DNA of 64,000 bases. Origin: Chaetorhynchus papuensis (taxonomy: Eukaryota > Chordata > Aves > Passeriformes > Rhipiduridae). The translations under genes were made by a program, and so were the position numbers. The DNA is taken from positions 722,052 through 786,051 of the forward strand of contig VWYX01000124.1 of NCBI GenBank assembly GCA_013396525.1. The letters are read 5' to 3'. Of this stretch, positions 36,080 through 47,791 are shown piece by piece (positions within the stretch are counted from its first letter, which is position 1; every line of letters starts with the position of its first letter). The notes under the pieces were generated by a model. That model searched no databases and was not told the DNA's origin. It worked only from the letters and a program-made list of their open reading frames with translations.

Positions 36080-39000
36080 GTCCTGCAAAACTCAGGTTAA
36101 ATTGCATATTTACTTATTGCAACCAATTTATTCTTGATCTATTTAGTAGATGCTCTAAAGAACATTAAAACATTTTCCAACAATAATAGATTTTAATAGA
36201 TTTCCATAGTGTGTTAAAATATTACTTATAATTAATATTTCATATTATTGAAACAACAACAGTAAAAAAATTAAGCAAGACCACAAAGTCAAAAAACATT
36301 TTTTGCATGTGAGCTCTTTCACAGAAAAGTATTTCTGTAGCAAAATCTCATTTTCCATTTTATAAAGGATTTACAATCTGATTATAAAATGGGATTAAAT
36401 ACAGAAAGCTGTGACTTATAAATCATTAAATTATTTATAAAATCTTTTAAACATATATAATTGACCCTGAATATTCACCTAGTTGCAACTTCTTTTATGT
36501 TCATATGTCCTTGCATTCCAGCATCTTTAAAAGTTAGGTTTATGCAGCAGCAGACCAAGAAGGAATACTACTCATGGAATCATTCATCAGAATTTAAAGT
36601 AGTTACCTATAATTAATTGCACAAATGTCATTCTCAAACTAGAGATAGTCATAGCTCACATGCTGCAAATTCCACATGGAATATCTTTTTGTCCTGCAGG
36701 GGAAAAGCAAGGTAAAGCATCAATGTACTCTTCAACACCAAGGAAGATGACATTTCTTGCCTTCTTACCAAGGAAGATGACATTTCTTGCCACACACATC
36801 ACTGCAGAGGCCAGCAGTGAAGTGTGTGCTCTGCTCCCACCTCACCCAAGGCCTCACATGGTTTATTAGCTTGACAGGACCCCAGTAGCAGCACACAATT
36901 CAATCTGAGGGTGCTTCCCTGGTTTTGCTGCAGCTACAGCCCTGAATCTTGCCCAAACTCTGACATTAAAATCTAACTTGCACATGTGCCTACCCACGCT
37001 GCAGACCCCACTCTAATTGCAACATAAACCTACCCTGGAACTGACCTAGAAGACCAGACAGTGACTCGAGGTCTGAGGAGACCTGGTTTTCATCACAAAG
37101 GAAAATGCATCTTTAAATGATGGGAAGATTTTACTAATCAGCTATTAGCTCTCAACTAATGTGTTTTTTGGAGGGCTGTCTGACTGTACCATTGTCTCTT
37201 CCCTTTTCATTGTTAATCTGCCAGACTGAGCTGAAGGGAGATGTCTCCCAAACAGGTTGATTTATGCCAGGGAGACTTTTGGGCCACTGAAACCAGGGAA
37301 GCAATTTGGCACTTGGTTTATACTATTTACAATGAAAAATGTAAGGCGGTGGGGAAGGAGTGGAGTAGAATGTATCTGAAGAAAGCTAAGAATTGCTAAT
37401 AATGGCATGGCAGGGCCGTTAACAGCTTTTCTTCTTATTCCAATATTCCATGTTGATAGCCCAGTGGCTTGTTAACTGATTGTTTTTAAAAGAAATTTGC
37501 ACAGGTTTTTTTGCCATGATTTTCTATGATTTTGGCTATTTTCATTGCCCCATCACATTTAAGTACTAAGTACTTACTGTCAGTGACACACATGTGGCTA
37601 ACACATGAGTATCTATGAATTGGTCTCTTTAACAGTACCCATGGGATAATTCTTAAAACTGTCTGTCCAAAACTTTCTTATTTTTACTAGGAAAGGAGGG
37701 GTAGTTTGAAAAAGGACACTTATAAATTGAATACACTGAAGTATGTGATCCAGATTGATTGTAGTCGAGCATGTTTCCTTCAGACCGGAGTTTAGGGTGA
37801 CCCTGTGGTGGGAAGCTATAATGCACACTAAACAATGTTCCTATGACTGTGAAAAGAAAGGGATTCTCCAACCATCAGCCTCAAAACCAAACCTTTCAAA
37901 AGTGTATTTTTTATAGCCCTTTCCTGTCTCTTCTGCATCACAAGGGATGTGTTTAAACTGAAGGCAGATGCAGGCCTACATCCTGCTTTCCCTGAACTCT
38001 AGTTTGATGGATGTACTGGAAGATGTAAAGGCTCATTCCTCACCTCTGCAAACGATTTTCCCCCAGAGTGTGAGGGTAGAGCACAGCCACTTGTGACCCT
38101 AATGTGCATCCCCGAGGAACTGGGGTACATGAAGACGGGGCACACTGCCCACCTTGCTTAGCCTTTGGCAGGGGGCATCACCCAGGTGACCCAGAGAGAC
38201 AGGACTCCACTCTAAAGGACTGACTCAGCCACAGAGAGGCCCTGAAAATGGGAAACAGGAGCAGGGGCTGTGCCACATTCTGCTACTGCCAGTTTCAGAC
38301 GACTGCCATCATTGGAAACAACAGCCCAGAGGGCTCACTGCCCACAGCCACTTTTTGTTACTACACCCCTGCAAACCAGGACAAGGGCATTTTGGGCCCA
38401 TGCAACTGCTCATTTAGGCATTATGAGAGGGGAAGACCAAGAGTCAAAGCCCGTCAGTTTCAAAGCATAGGAGTAGACTGGAAGGAGTTGTGGCATCTTT
38501 AGGTGAGGTAAGACTCACCGTAAACCAACAAGTTTTTAGAGAAGACTTCCCTCAGTAATTCCTTTATTTCTTCTCTGTTCTGACTGTAATAATCCGTCTA
38601 CCTTTTAACACTAAGACCTAAATATAGTGTATCTTGAAGAGTGGCACAGGGGCGAACATAGAGAAATGAGTATCTATATCAAAATTTCTTATTCAATTCA
38701 AACAATATTGAATTTCTGGAAAGGTCAGGTCTTGACTCACCTATTATTCCATTAATGCTTTGGGCTTTTTACTGTTTCTTTTAACAATGTCTTCATAGTC
38801 CCACTAATTTTAAGTAAAGATATTATTTAGACCTGTACTCTCCCTCTCTTTCTCTTTGTGATTGAGCTTTTACGTTGAGCAACTCCCAGACATCCTTTGG
38901 TTGTGGACGTAGCCCTTGTTATTTGTACCAGCTGAACAAAACTACGCAAAACCTCTGCCTAAGGGAAAGCCAGAAAGCAGGTAGTTATTGAAACCTCCCT

Positions 39001-39478
39001 GCACAGTTTTCTTGTACCTGCAGCAAATAGATAAGCCCTTCACAAGGTTGGGCAGTGTTTCCCAGGCAATTCAATTGCACAGATAACTAATTGTCAGTGC
39101 CCAGCCAACGGATCTCTCAACATCCCTAATTTGCTGAGGATAGAAATGAGACTCCATTTGCCTAATGCATTCTGGAGTCTGATGGAGATAATTCTGCATC
39201 CAAACTGTCAGAGAAAAGTTGGAGCAACAGACCATCTTCTTCCCATGCAGACAGCTGTAATGAAGACATGTCCTTATCCACTGTTTTTTGAATGAGACCT
39301 AAGTGATAGTAATCCTGTTGTAACAACACAAAACCAAAACTAAATTCATCCATTTTATTGAGCACCACGGATTGACTACAACAATAAAGTGGTAATACCT
39401 GTCCTCCAATGATTTTATCTTTATTGTTCACAGCTTAATTGTCCCTCTGGAACTTGGATATACAAATGTATTATTAAA
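36080..39478. other. Unique non-coding DNA
   Basis: Gene-free apart from small doubtful ORFs. One at 38248-38502 (84 codons, ATG start) lies in a stop-poor segment with two similar Cys/Tyr-containing stretches (TFCYC and TFCYY). It has no known domain and no clear splice sites. A 30-bp duplication at 36737 is listed separately. Confidence 0.5.
36737..36791. repeat. 30-bp tandem duplication
   Basis: ACCAAGGAAGATGACATTTC and the following TTGCC occur twice with a period of 30 bp and no mismatch over the 25-bp core. The perfect match suggests a recent local duplication. Confidence 0.9.
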
Positions 39479-39820
39479 ATGAGACATCTGGCAGTGGCCC
39501 TAAATGTCTCTATGTCAGGAATTTACTATCTATTACTTGTAACAGTAAATCTGTTGTGCACATCTGCAGCAGCAGAGAAAATCACATCTGACAGCAATGA
39601 TACAAAACATTCACAGGAGCTTTGGAAAGGCACAAGACTGAATGAATCTAGGCTTTTACAGTCCTTTACAATCTTCACTGAACCTGATCAAGCTGAAGAA
39701 ACCCATTTTATGGCACTTTTCTCAATTTCAAATCAGCCATCGTTTCTTGAAGCAGAACACCAAGAAATCTTTCAAATAAATGTGCCTATAATGAGCTCTT
39801 TTTCATGGCACATTTTATGA
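39479..39820 (+). CDS. Candidate small secreted-type ORF, hypothetical
   Basis: A 113-codon ORF starting at a true ATG and ending at TGA. Residues 1-13 are followed by a hydrophobic stretch at about 14-29 (GIYYLLLVTVNLLCTS) and then AAAEK, which resembles a signal peptide with a cleavage site near residue 31-32. The remainder is polar, with NDT (residue 40) and NES (residue 55) sequons and only one Cys overall (residue 27), so no disulfide-rich domain. It matches no family I know. No promoter, splice site or neighbouring exon supports it. An AATAAA falls inside the ORF (39775-39780) rather than after it. Chance is the simplest explanation, but the organised N-terminus makes it the best single-exon coding candidate here. 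Confidence 0.2.
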   Translation: MRHLAVALNVSMSGIYYLLLVTVNLLCTSAAAEKITSDSNDTKHSQELWKGTRLNESRLLQSFTIFTEPDQAEETHFMALFSISNQPSFLEAEHQEIFQINVPIMSSFSWHIL

Positions 39821-41474
39821 ACTGGAAAATGTGTAAATGTTTGTGGTCTTTGTGGATTGGAGCTTAACTGTTTTGTCTAGAAATTATCTTAGATACTCAC
39901 GTGAAAAAACAAACCCAAAAAACTCTTAAACAATATATATGGCGAAGTTACTACCTCAAAACTCACTTCCTTTAAAAGACATTTGTGAGATGATGGTTTT
40001 CTTAAAAAATGTTCAGCAGAATTCTTAGAATCAAGGAAATGTTAACATTTTGTTACATATATTGTTTCATCTTACCTTAGGCTTAAGAAAGAGGAAAAAA
40101 AATTGCCTTGGAGCAAAACTTCACAATTAAAATCTCATTCCAGAAATAAATTAATATAAGTTTTATTTGATGAGTACACACTTTTGTTTTGTATAGTCCA
40201 TGTTCCCAAAAGTCTGGTGAAATTGAAGAGATAGAATTTAAAATTAGAAATTCTATTCCTCTCCTAGCCTCCCCATACATAAAATAATTCTATATAAGGA
40301 TCAATGTTGTAACATGGAATAACTAATTTACATTTTCATTTTTAACATGCAAGGTCAGATGAACATTTTTTCAGATTCAGTGAGGGGGTAAAGGACATAC
40401 ACTAGTATTAATACGTGCAAGACATCACGATTAATTGATTTAGTCTTAACAGCATACATAATGTTTCATGTTATCTGAGGTATGTAAGATTTCACAGAAG
40501 AAGGGACTTTTAATTCATAAAGTTAGAGAAAAAAATTGGCTTCCTAAACAAGAGCATGGACTTGCTCTGTGTTTTGTAGTGGCTTTTTTTCTTTTTTTTT
40601 TTTTTTTCAAACATAGCCATAGTTTATCACAGTTATACAGTCAAGTAGCTATTTGATGATCTTCTCATCTAGAAATTGCTTCTCATCTGTCTGTCTTCAT
40701 GTGTCTTCATATATTTAAAATGGTGCTATCTCATGAACAAGCCAGAACCCTGGTTTTGTGTACCAGGACTGATACACAGGTTTTTTCTACCCTTCTAGAG
40801 CAAGGATATGTTCTGTCATATATCCTGCTGCTTCTCAAAATCAGCAATAAGTAATTCTTAATATAGACTCAGAAAAAACTTTTTTATTTCTATAAGCCTG
40901 TTTTGGCTGGAAGTTGTTTTTATTTTTCATGACATTGAAGAACCCACTCCAAGATCAATAAATGTTTTATTGTCTTAATGTAGCTCCCAGGGGAAATAAC
41001 ACTGTATCTCCAAATTCCCTATTTGTTCTTTCAGCAGACCAGTAATTCCCTATTTGGGTGACACATATGACAAGTAAATCGTTAAACACCCCTATATATT
41101 CCAGATATGGTTTTGCAAGTCACAGGGGGAATACTACAATTCTTTCTCAAGAAGAGAGCAGAGGCTGTATCTGGGCAACAACAGATAATTCATATCAAAA
41201 CATGAAAATACCCGATCAGGAGTGGGGAAGAAAAACCCTGTGAAGCTGCACAAATGAGCAAAAGAGAGAGAGTTACACACTGAGGCAAGCACAGGCACAT
41301 CCTCCTGGCATGAAAGCCTGCTAGCTGACTGCTCTGTTCCAGCGATGTGCCAGCCACAGAACAAGCATTACTCATTTCAATTGCCAGGAGCCACTTCTCA
41401 ACTGGCAAACATCTGAAGGATGGAAGGTTTTTAGGAATATCAGTTTCAACACATAATATTTTACCAGAAATGTA
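39821..41474. other. Unique non-coding DNA
   Basis: AT-rich with a T-run broken by one C at about 40584-40607. No gene or repeat family is visible. Confidence 0.5.
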
Positions 41475-41541
41475 AAATAATAATAATAATACATAATAAT
41501 AAGTAATAATTAATAATAAATAATAATAATAATAGTAATAG
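41475..41541. repeat. (AAT)n microsatellite, interrupted
   Basis: About twenty AAT units with ACAT, AAG and AATT interruptions. The Tyr/Leu/Ile-rich part of a 134-codon minus ORF spanning it is translated repeat. Confidence 0.92.
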
Positions 41542-43419
41542 CGTTTATTTAGATAAAATGGAAACACCATGAACTTATGTCCTTCTTGCAGCATACAGCT
41601 CTTGTTAGCAAAATGCCTTTCTTAGAATTAAGTGCTATTTCCCAGTGGCCTGTGCAGTGTTAATAAGCAGCATGGTAAGCTGGCATTTGCACTTACCCTC
41701 ACACATGCATGTTCTTTTACTAACAGATATCATGTGAGAATCCAGGATTAATCTCAAATCTCTCTATGTCGCGGTATTTTTGAACAAAGAGTGTGTGAAC
41801 TCTTTTAATAATGAGGATTAACATTATTCCTGCTACGATTTATTTCTGCTTGACTCAGGATACCAGCACTATCCCCTGTCCCTTGGAACCAGAAAAATCA
41901 TCTCCCCTACTAAAGCATGCAGCCTTCTGTCATGTGGAAAGAAGCCATCAGGAAGAGCAAGATTACAAACCAGCATAAGGATGGGAAAGGAAAATTTAAG
42001 CAGAATGTATTCCAACAAACTGAAAGCTGGCATGTGCCCAAGAGTTAATATTTCCACTTGTGCCGTGGGATCTTGAGCGACAGTCATCGGTCACTGCATT
42101 TCTCTTGTATCTCCGCAGAAGGTTACTCCTTTAAGCAGTACTGTGTGCCTGGATAGTGGGACATGAGTTCAATATTGACAGAGGGAAGCTTGCCACCTAC
42201 TGAATCACCACCTGAGTCACCCTGCAGCTAAACCACAGATTACAGAACTGGAAGTGTGTGCTGCTGTGCTGGAAACCATTGGTGACGATGCTACACCAAG
42301 GTCTGAGGCAGGGGAACTTCACAGGTTTCAGGTTTTCTGTCTTGTGGTTCCTTGGCACAGGAAGCATGAAGTGTACACAACAGGCTATAAAATCCACTTT
42401 TAGTATAAACCACAGAGCTTGACGTGCATGAGGCTTGAGAAAATAGTTTCCATTTTCTGTAACAGTGATAGTGTATACAACTTCTACCTGTAAATGTAAA
42501 ATACAAGCTTGAATTATCTAAACATCCGCCCTTAAGCCTCTCACAGCTGCAAAACCCCTGAAGCAGCCGAAGGAAGAAACATGGCAATGGTTAGTGCTAC
42601 ATTTGAACCACTGGAAAAATAAAGACTGATCCTTATTAAAAACTTAAAACTGTTTGAGAGGTTTTTTTCCAGACCATTGAAAATGTTAAGGTAGTGGTGA
42701 GTCTTGAGCTCATGTCAGTTTGCTTTCTGCTGCTGCTGCTTTCAATAGTATTGTATGAATTTGACCATCGTTACTTAAAGATTTGCAGCAAATGTTTGCA
42801 GAATGAGCTGTAGTTAACCTGGTACACTGGGTACGCCAGTGGAAGCACAGAGTAAGAGGGAGGATAAACTACATCCAGGGTTTACTTTTCCTTTACATAT
42901 GTAAAATAGAAGCATGGTATGGTTAAGTAAGGGTCCTAATTTTAATGCTCCATCTTTCACTGTTCCTTTACTTATTCATCCCTTCGTCATCAGCTGACAC
43001 CAGGATTCCTCCATCCCAGTGTAGAGTGATAAAGGCACTCACTGTGCTGCCTCCCGTAGGATCCCCCCATGCCTCCCCTCTGGGCTCTGTAGCTCTCTGT
43101 GTGACAAAAAGCTGGAGAAAAGCACACTCTGCCTGGGGCAGGGAGCGGCAGAGCGGGTGCCCCATTTTGGCTGACAGACTTGGTCCTCACCTCTCCAGTG
43201 GCACTTGGGACACAGAGCTTGTTTGGCCTGAAGGCTGCAGCCACGGTTGTTCAGGGTATAATGACACTGAGTGGTGGGAGTTAAGTGTCCAGCATGTCTC
43301 CAGAGGGAATGTGCTGCAAGCAAGGGAACAAGGACAGCATGTCCCTTAGGGAAGGGTGGCAGGTTCCAGCCACCCCAGGCCAGAGATGGTTCAGGGAACC
43401 GGCCCCAGGCCTGGCTTTT
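41542..43419. other. Unique non-coding DNA
   Basis: No recognisable gene. Segment 42980-43400 is GC-richer, with overlapping ORFs on both strands (134 codons plus, 94 and 84 codons minus), a sign of stop-poor composition and not of coding. A short CTG run lies near 42730. Confidence 0.5.
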
Positions 43420-43985
43420 GTGAAATTGTTAGACAGACAGGCTTTTATTTGCATGAAAATAGACTTTAGGAAGCCATTAAAATGTAACAAAAAAGTATTT
43501 AATGCCCCAGCGCCTACCGAGCTTATATAAACCTCCTTATTAGACCTTTCTTTTCTTTTTCTTCTCCTCCCCTCCCCTGGCATTGCTCTGCTGCACAAAC
43601 AGCCCATATGGAAAACAGCACAGCCTGAAAACACCTAGCTCTCCCTGTACTCTTTTGCTTTTGGCTTTTGCAGCTGCTGTTTTCTCAGTGTTGTCTTGGG
43701 GCAGTTTCCTGTTGCCATAGCTGATAGCCTGCCAGCGCCTGCCTGAGCCTTTCAAGTGTCAACACTGCGAAGTTCGCTGCGATGGCCAAACGCTTGTTAA
43801 TGAGATATAGCAGCTGGGTAGGGGTGAACCACTGAGATGGATAAAGGCACGCCGCTGGTGCAGGAAGCGATGCCTTTTGAGTCTTTTCAGGGCTCTGAAA
43901 GCATTCAAATCAAAGAGGGTATGTTGTATTCATTAATAAACCGAAGTTCCCATGCAACTGTGTTAAAGCCAGGAGTTTAACTTTG
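43420..43985. promoter_or_regulatory. Candidate regulatory region with octamer and TATA-like motifs
   Basis: A perfect octamer ATTTGCAT (43447-43454) lies 69 bp before TATATAA (43524-43530) on the plus strand. Further right come CpG-containing sequence (TGCGAAGTTCGCTGCGATGG, about 43765-43784), ATCAAAG (TCF/LEF-type core) near 43908, and CATTAATAAA near 43930. These are individually common motifs; their grouping with retained CpGs suggests a promoter or enhancer. No transcript start or ORF supports a promoter directly. Confidence 0.2.
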
Positions 43986-46121
43986 CTATGGACAGGTGAT
44001 TTTTTCAACAGTGTTTTACACCGGAAGACAAAGGGCAAGCAAACAAGAGTTTATGTACTGCCAAAGGCATTACTTCCCTATCTTACAGCCAGACAGAATT
44101 GTTAAACTGAGCTAGGTATTTGCCATTTCCTGACAATAAAAGCTTCTTTTTTTCATTTATTTTTTATGCTTCAAAGCTCACTGCAGCCTGCTTGATCTCC
44201 ATCTCTCACACTTTTTTAGACCCGTTTCTTAATTTTTTGAAAACCATGATTAAAAGCTAGAATGAAAAAAAGACAACTTGTTAAAAAAAAGCCAAGGAGC
44301 CTATAGACAGGATTAATGACCAAAGCTGCTTTCATTCAACTGAAGCAGTCCATGTGATCTGTAGTCTGCATTTGTTTTGCTATAGCAGAACATAGGAGTG
44401 CCCAACAGCTGGGCAAAACAGGCAGAAAGCAAAAAACAAAAGAAACTAGCATACAGTGCAAAGTTTTAGAGGCAACATGAGCCAAAGAGCACCTTAAAGG
44501 TTTTTCTAGCATTTATTTTTGAATTGGTTTGAGACTTTTTTCATTTCCTTTTCTTTTTTTTTTTTTTTTTTTTTTTTAGGCAGGGGCAGCTGGGGAAAAG
44601 ATTGAATGCTAGGAAAACATGTTTAAAACTGAAACAACCACAGTAGTAATAGTGACAAAATTGCTTTGGAAAAGTTAAACAAAAGAAGTGTTAGAAACAG
44701 GAAAGGGCCATATGGCTCGACAGGCCTGCCATTTTCTGGTTTATCTTAATTGTTTCCCTCACTTCTCCTCAAATGAATACAAGTGTCTCAGACTCATTTA
44801 TATGCTTTCATTTCCCTTTCACAGTAACTTGTTCCAAGGTAATTTAAGCCAAGCTGCTTAAGTGATATTTAGCTGTGTGACTGTTTAGAGAACAGCAGTT
44901 TAGCTATATTCATCAGTCCACTGCAGTTACTGTACTTGTTTTTGGAATTTAGTTACACCAATCAAGTATCTAAATGGCCCTCTTTGGGGAGAGCTAAGTC
45001 AGGCAGACCCTGACCCAGAAGCTTCTGTTGGGATCAAGAAGAGTCATGCTGTTCACCTTAACAGAACTTACCTTTGTTTCAGGCATATTCTTTCACTCTA
45101 AAATTTAATTCTAGTGAAATATAAAGGATTTGGGTGGGCTTGGTTTTCTTCACAGAAATGTAGGCATTTAATTTATATTTTTCCGTAAAAAGTTTCATTT
45201 TAAGGTAGTCATCTATCACATTCTTCTAACTGAAATGACATTTGAAACCTGAATTCCCTTTAAAACTCCCCAAAAAGATTTTCCACCAGACTGTCTCTGT
45301 AGGGGGAGAGTACTGAGGCTTAAAGTTTATTTTTATATGTGAAAAATTGTTCCAAATAGAAGATTTCAAATCAGGCCAGCCCTACGCAGATGCTGTGACC
45401 ATTCTGGCCTAGATTTCATCTGCTGGGATTCCTGTGCTGCCTATCTGGTCACACAAACTTCTGTGGCTGCAAAAGGTGTGGAAAGAGATCAAAGGAAGGT
45501 GCCTTTAAATGTCTGGGGATGGCCATGATGTAAAAAAGGACCCTAAGTCCGGCAGGAAAGAGAGTCAAAACAAAACACTTCCTATTAATAATAACATCAA
45601 GTGTAACCATGGCAAGCTGTTAAGCCTTTAAATAAACATACCATGGCAAGCTGAAGCATAAGTTTCAACCAGCTTGTTAGAACACAGTCCTCCGCCATGA
45701 CAGAAGTTAAGATGTTCTGCATGCACGAAGCCTGTGCCAGGGCATAATCCACATTTTGGCTACTCCGGCTACTCAGGGTAATCAGCAGATTAGTGGTGAA
45801 GCACTGTTAATGGAGGAAGACAGCACTTTTCTCATCTTCAGGATCTTTCCAACCTCAGAAAATGCTGACTTGTAGAATCTGCTCAGAACATGCTTGTTGA
45901 GACACAAGCCAGTAAATTTGCTCATTCTTACAAAAGATAATGAATGATTAATAAATGAGTCAATTCAGTGAATGTCTGGCCTGTGCTTCTGCCCATATGG
46001 CTTCAAGAAGATAATTGCAGCAGTGGGGACACAGAAAGGAGGGACAGACATCTGTTGAGCGATAGTGGAGATCATGTTTTAAAAACAATTTCTGTAGGTT
46101 CACTCACTTAACAGAGTGAAA
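43986..46121. other. Unique non-coding DNA with a long T-run
   Basis: AT-rich sequence holding an uninterrupted run of 24 T at 44554-44577. No gene seen. A 14-bp direct repeat (ACCATGGCAAGCTG) at 45606 and 45640 is the only other internal repetition noticed. Confidence 0.5.
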
Positions 46122-46150
46122 GGTGGGTGGGGGGAGGGGGGGAGGGAAGG
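46122..46150 (+). other. G-rich tract with G-quadruplex pattern
   Basis: Four G-runs of 3, 6, 7 and 3 bases are separated by single T or A bases (46125-46146), which satisfies the usual G3+ with short-loop pattern for an intramolecular G-quadruplex on the plus strand. Confidence 0.85.
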
Positions 46151-47628
46151 ATTTTCATATCAGCAGCTTTACTGAGTGCTTAAAACAAGGCAGGAATATA
46201 AATATATGGTTTCTTCTTCCACCATAGTAACCCCACAGGTGTGATTTCTAGGTTGCCCAGACCAGAACTCCTGCCTTCAGCAGAATATTTAAGTGAAAGG
46301 AGGTGAAATAGAAACCAAAATATTCCTAGACCTGTCAACTCTTTTTTTTACCCTTCTCTGTTTTTTAAATGTTCACAAAACTATCAAACCTGTAACACAG
46401 TATCCCTGGAAAGCATACTGTCATAGACAATTAGTTTATCTATTACAAAGGTAGGGACAGCGTAAACTCTTTTCAGAGACAGTCCCATTAAACAGGAGAA
46501 AATATTTTTAAGGTCCTCTGAAAAGAGCATAATGAAATCATACTGTACTTTGGAATGACTCGCATCTGCTACACAATTTAATTGATTTTATATATATACA
46601 AAAATATCACAGTAAGGGATGGAAAGTGAGGGCAAGCAGATTTTCTAGATACCAAAAACACTGTCTAATCTTATCATAGCACACCACTGTGCTTTCTGAT
46701 AGAATTCAGGATACATCTGTTCCTAAGCCTAGGCTTAGTTCCTAAGCTTAGCTTTGTCATAAAATCTCCAAATCATGGATTTTTCTATATTAAATGCAAT
46801 CTGCATTTGCACTTCTGAATATACATGGCTTATATTACAGTACCAGCATGAGATCTGTGCTCCAAATGCATTGTCATTTCCTTTGGATGTGTGAGATTTT
46901 CTAAATTGCAGACAGACTGTGACTGGTTCCTTCCTTGCTTATGTTAGCTCCAATCCTTTTCTCAGTTTACTCTTTCTAAACTTAACTTTACATGTTGTTT
47001 CTGATGTCTTCTCTTTGGTTTATTGGCTATTTCCCCTGACTTTAGATACATAACAAGACCACTGTTAAATGCCAGCTCCTGAGCCTGAGGAAGCACATCT
47101 CTTCCCCAGATTTGTCCTTGGCACCTTAATGAAAAAGCCACACCTTAATGAAAAAGCAGCACACACGCGTTCATTTTCTGTCTTTTCCCTTTCATTCCAA
47201 GGACTGTAGCCGTATATGTGCATGTTTGTAATGTCCCTGTTTCACAGAAAGACAGACCAAGCCCATAAGGATCTCAAACTCTCCTGTATTCCTAAAATAG
47301 ACTTCTCTGTATCGCTGCAGTTTCCTTCAGCTTGCTTTCCTGCAAGCCTTCAGCCCTAATCATTCCCTCAAGGAACTGAAGACTCTGCCTGCTTCTAAAA
47401 CAGGTATTTGGGGCATTTCCTCAGGGGAACAGTACAACTTGTTTTACACCACCTTCTCAGAGAGAGCCTGCAATAAACTGTGTGAATTATGGGGAGGAAT
47501 GCTGGAGGGGATCCCAACATTATGTTAGATCTGCCAACCTGACAGGTTCAACAGAAACCTCTGAAATTTCCTATCCCTACGCAGTGACCCGTGGCTAATC
47601 TGCATGACAATGTATTGTGTAATTGCAG
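46151..47628. other. Unique non-coding DNA
   Basis: No gene recognised. It contains a 19-bp tandem duplication listed separately and otherwise ordinary AT-rich sequence. Confidence 0.5.
47122..47157. repeat. 19-bp tandem duplication
   Basis: CACCTTAATGAAAAAGC occurs twice, perfectly matched, with a period of 19 bp. Confidence 0.9.
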
Positions 47629-47791
47629 GAAGCCAGTGCAATATCATTCAGGAACAGGAAGCTTGGGAACTGTTTACAGCCACCACTGCTACGGTGACAA
47701 AACCTGTCATTACCTTGTGCCCTGTTTCTTCAGAAACATGGAGGCAATTGCAAAGTCTTATCACTCAGCTTTATAGGGAAGATCTGCTGAA
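47629..47791 (+). other. Weak candidate exon
   Basis: A frame open from before a possible acceptor (TGTAATTGCAG, ending 47628) to a possible weak donor (AA|GTAAAA, at 47792). The encoded 54 residues end in a helix-like stretch, ETWRQLQSLITQLYREDLL. The acceptor has a poor pyrimidine tract and the donor is weak. No family is recognised and a second plus frame is also open over most of it. Included only because frame and splice motifs coincide. Confidence 0.1.

Noticed and set aside
42945..43349. 134-codon plus ORF
   Set aside because: Overlapped by open frames on the minus strand over the same GC-richer segment; no motif or splice context.
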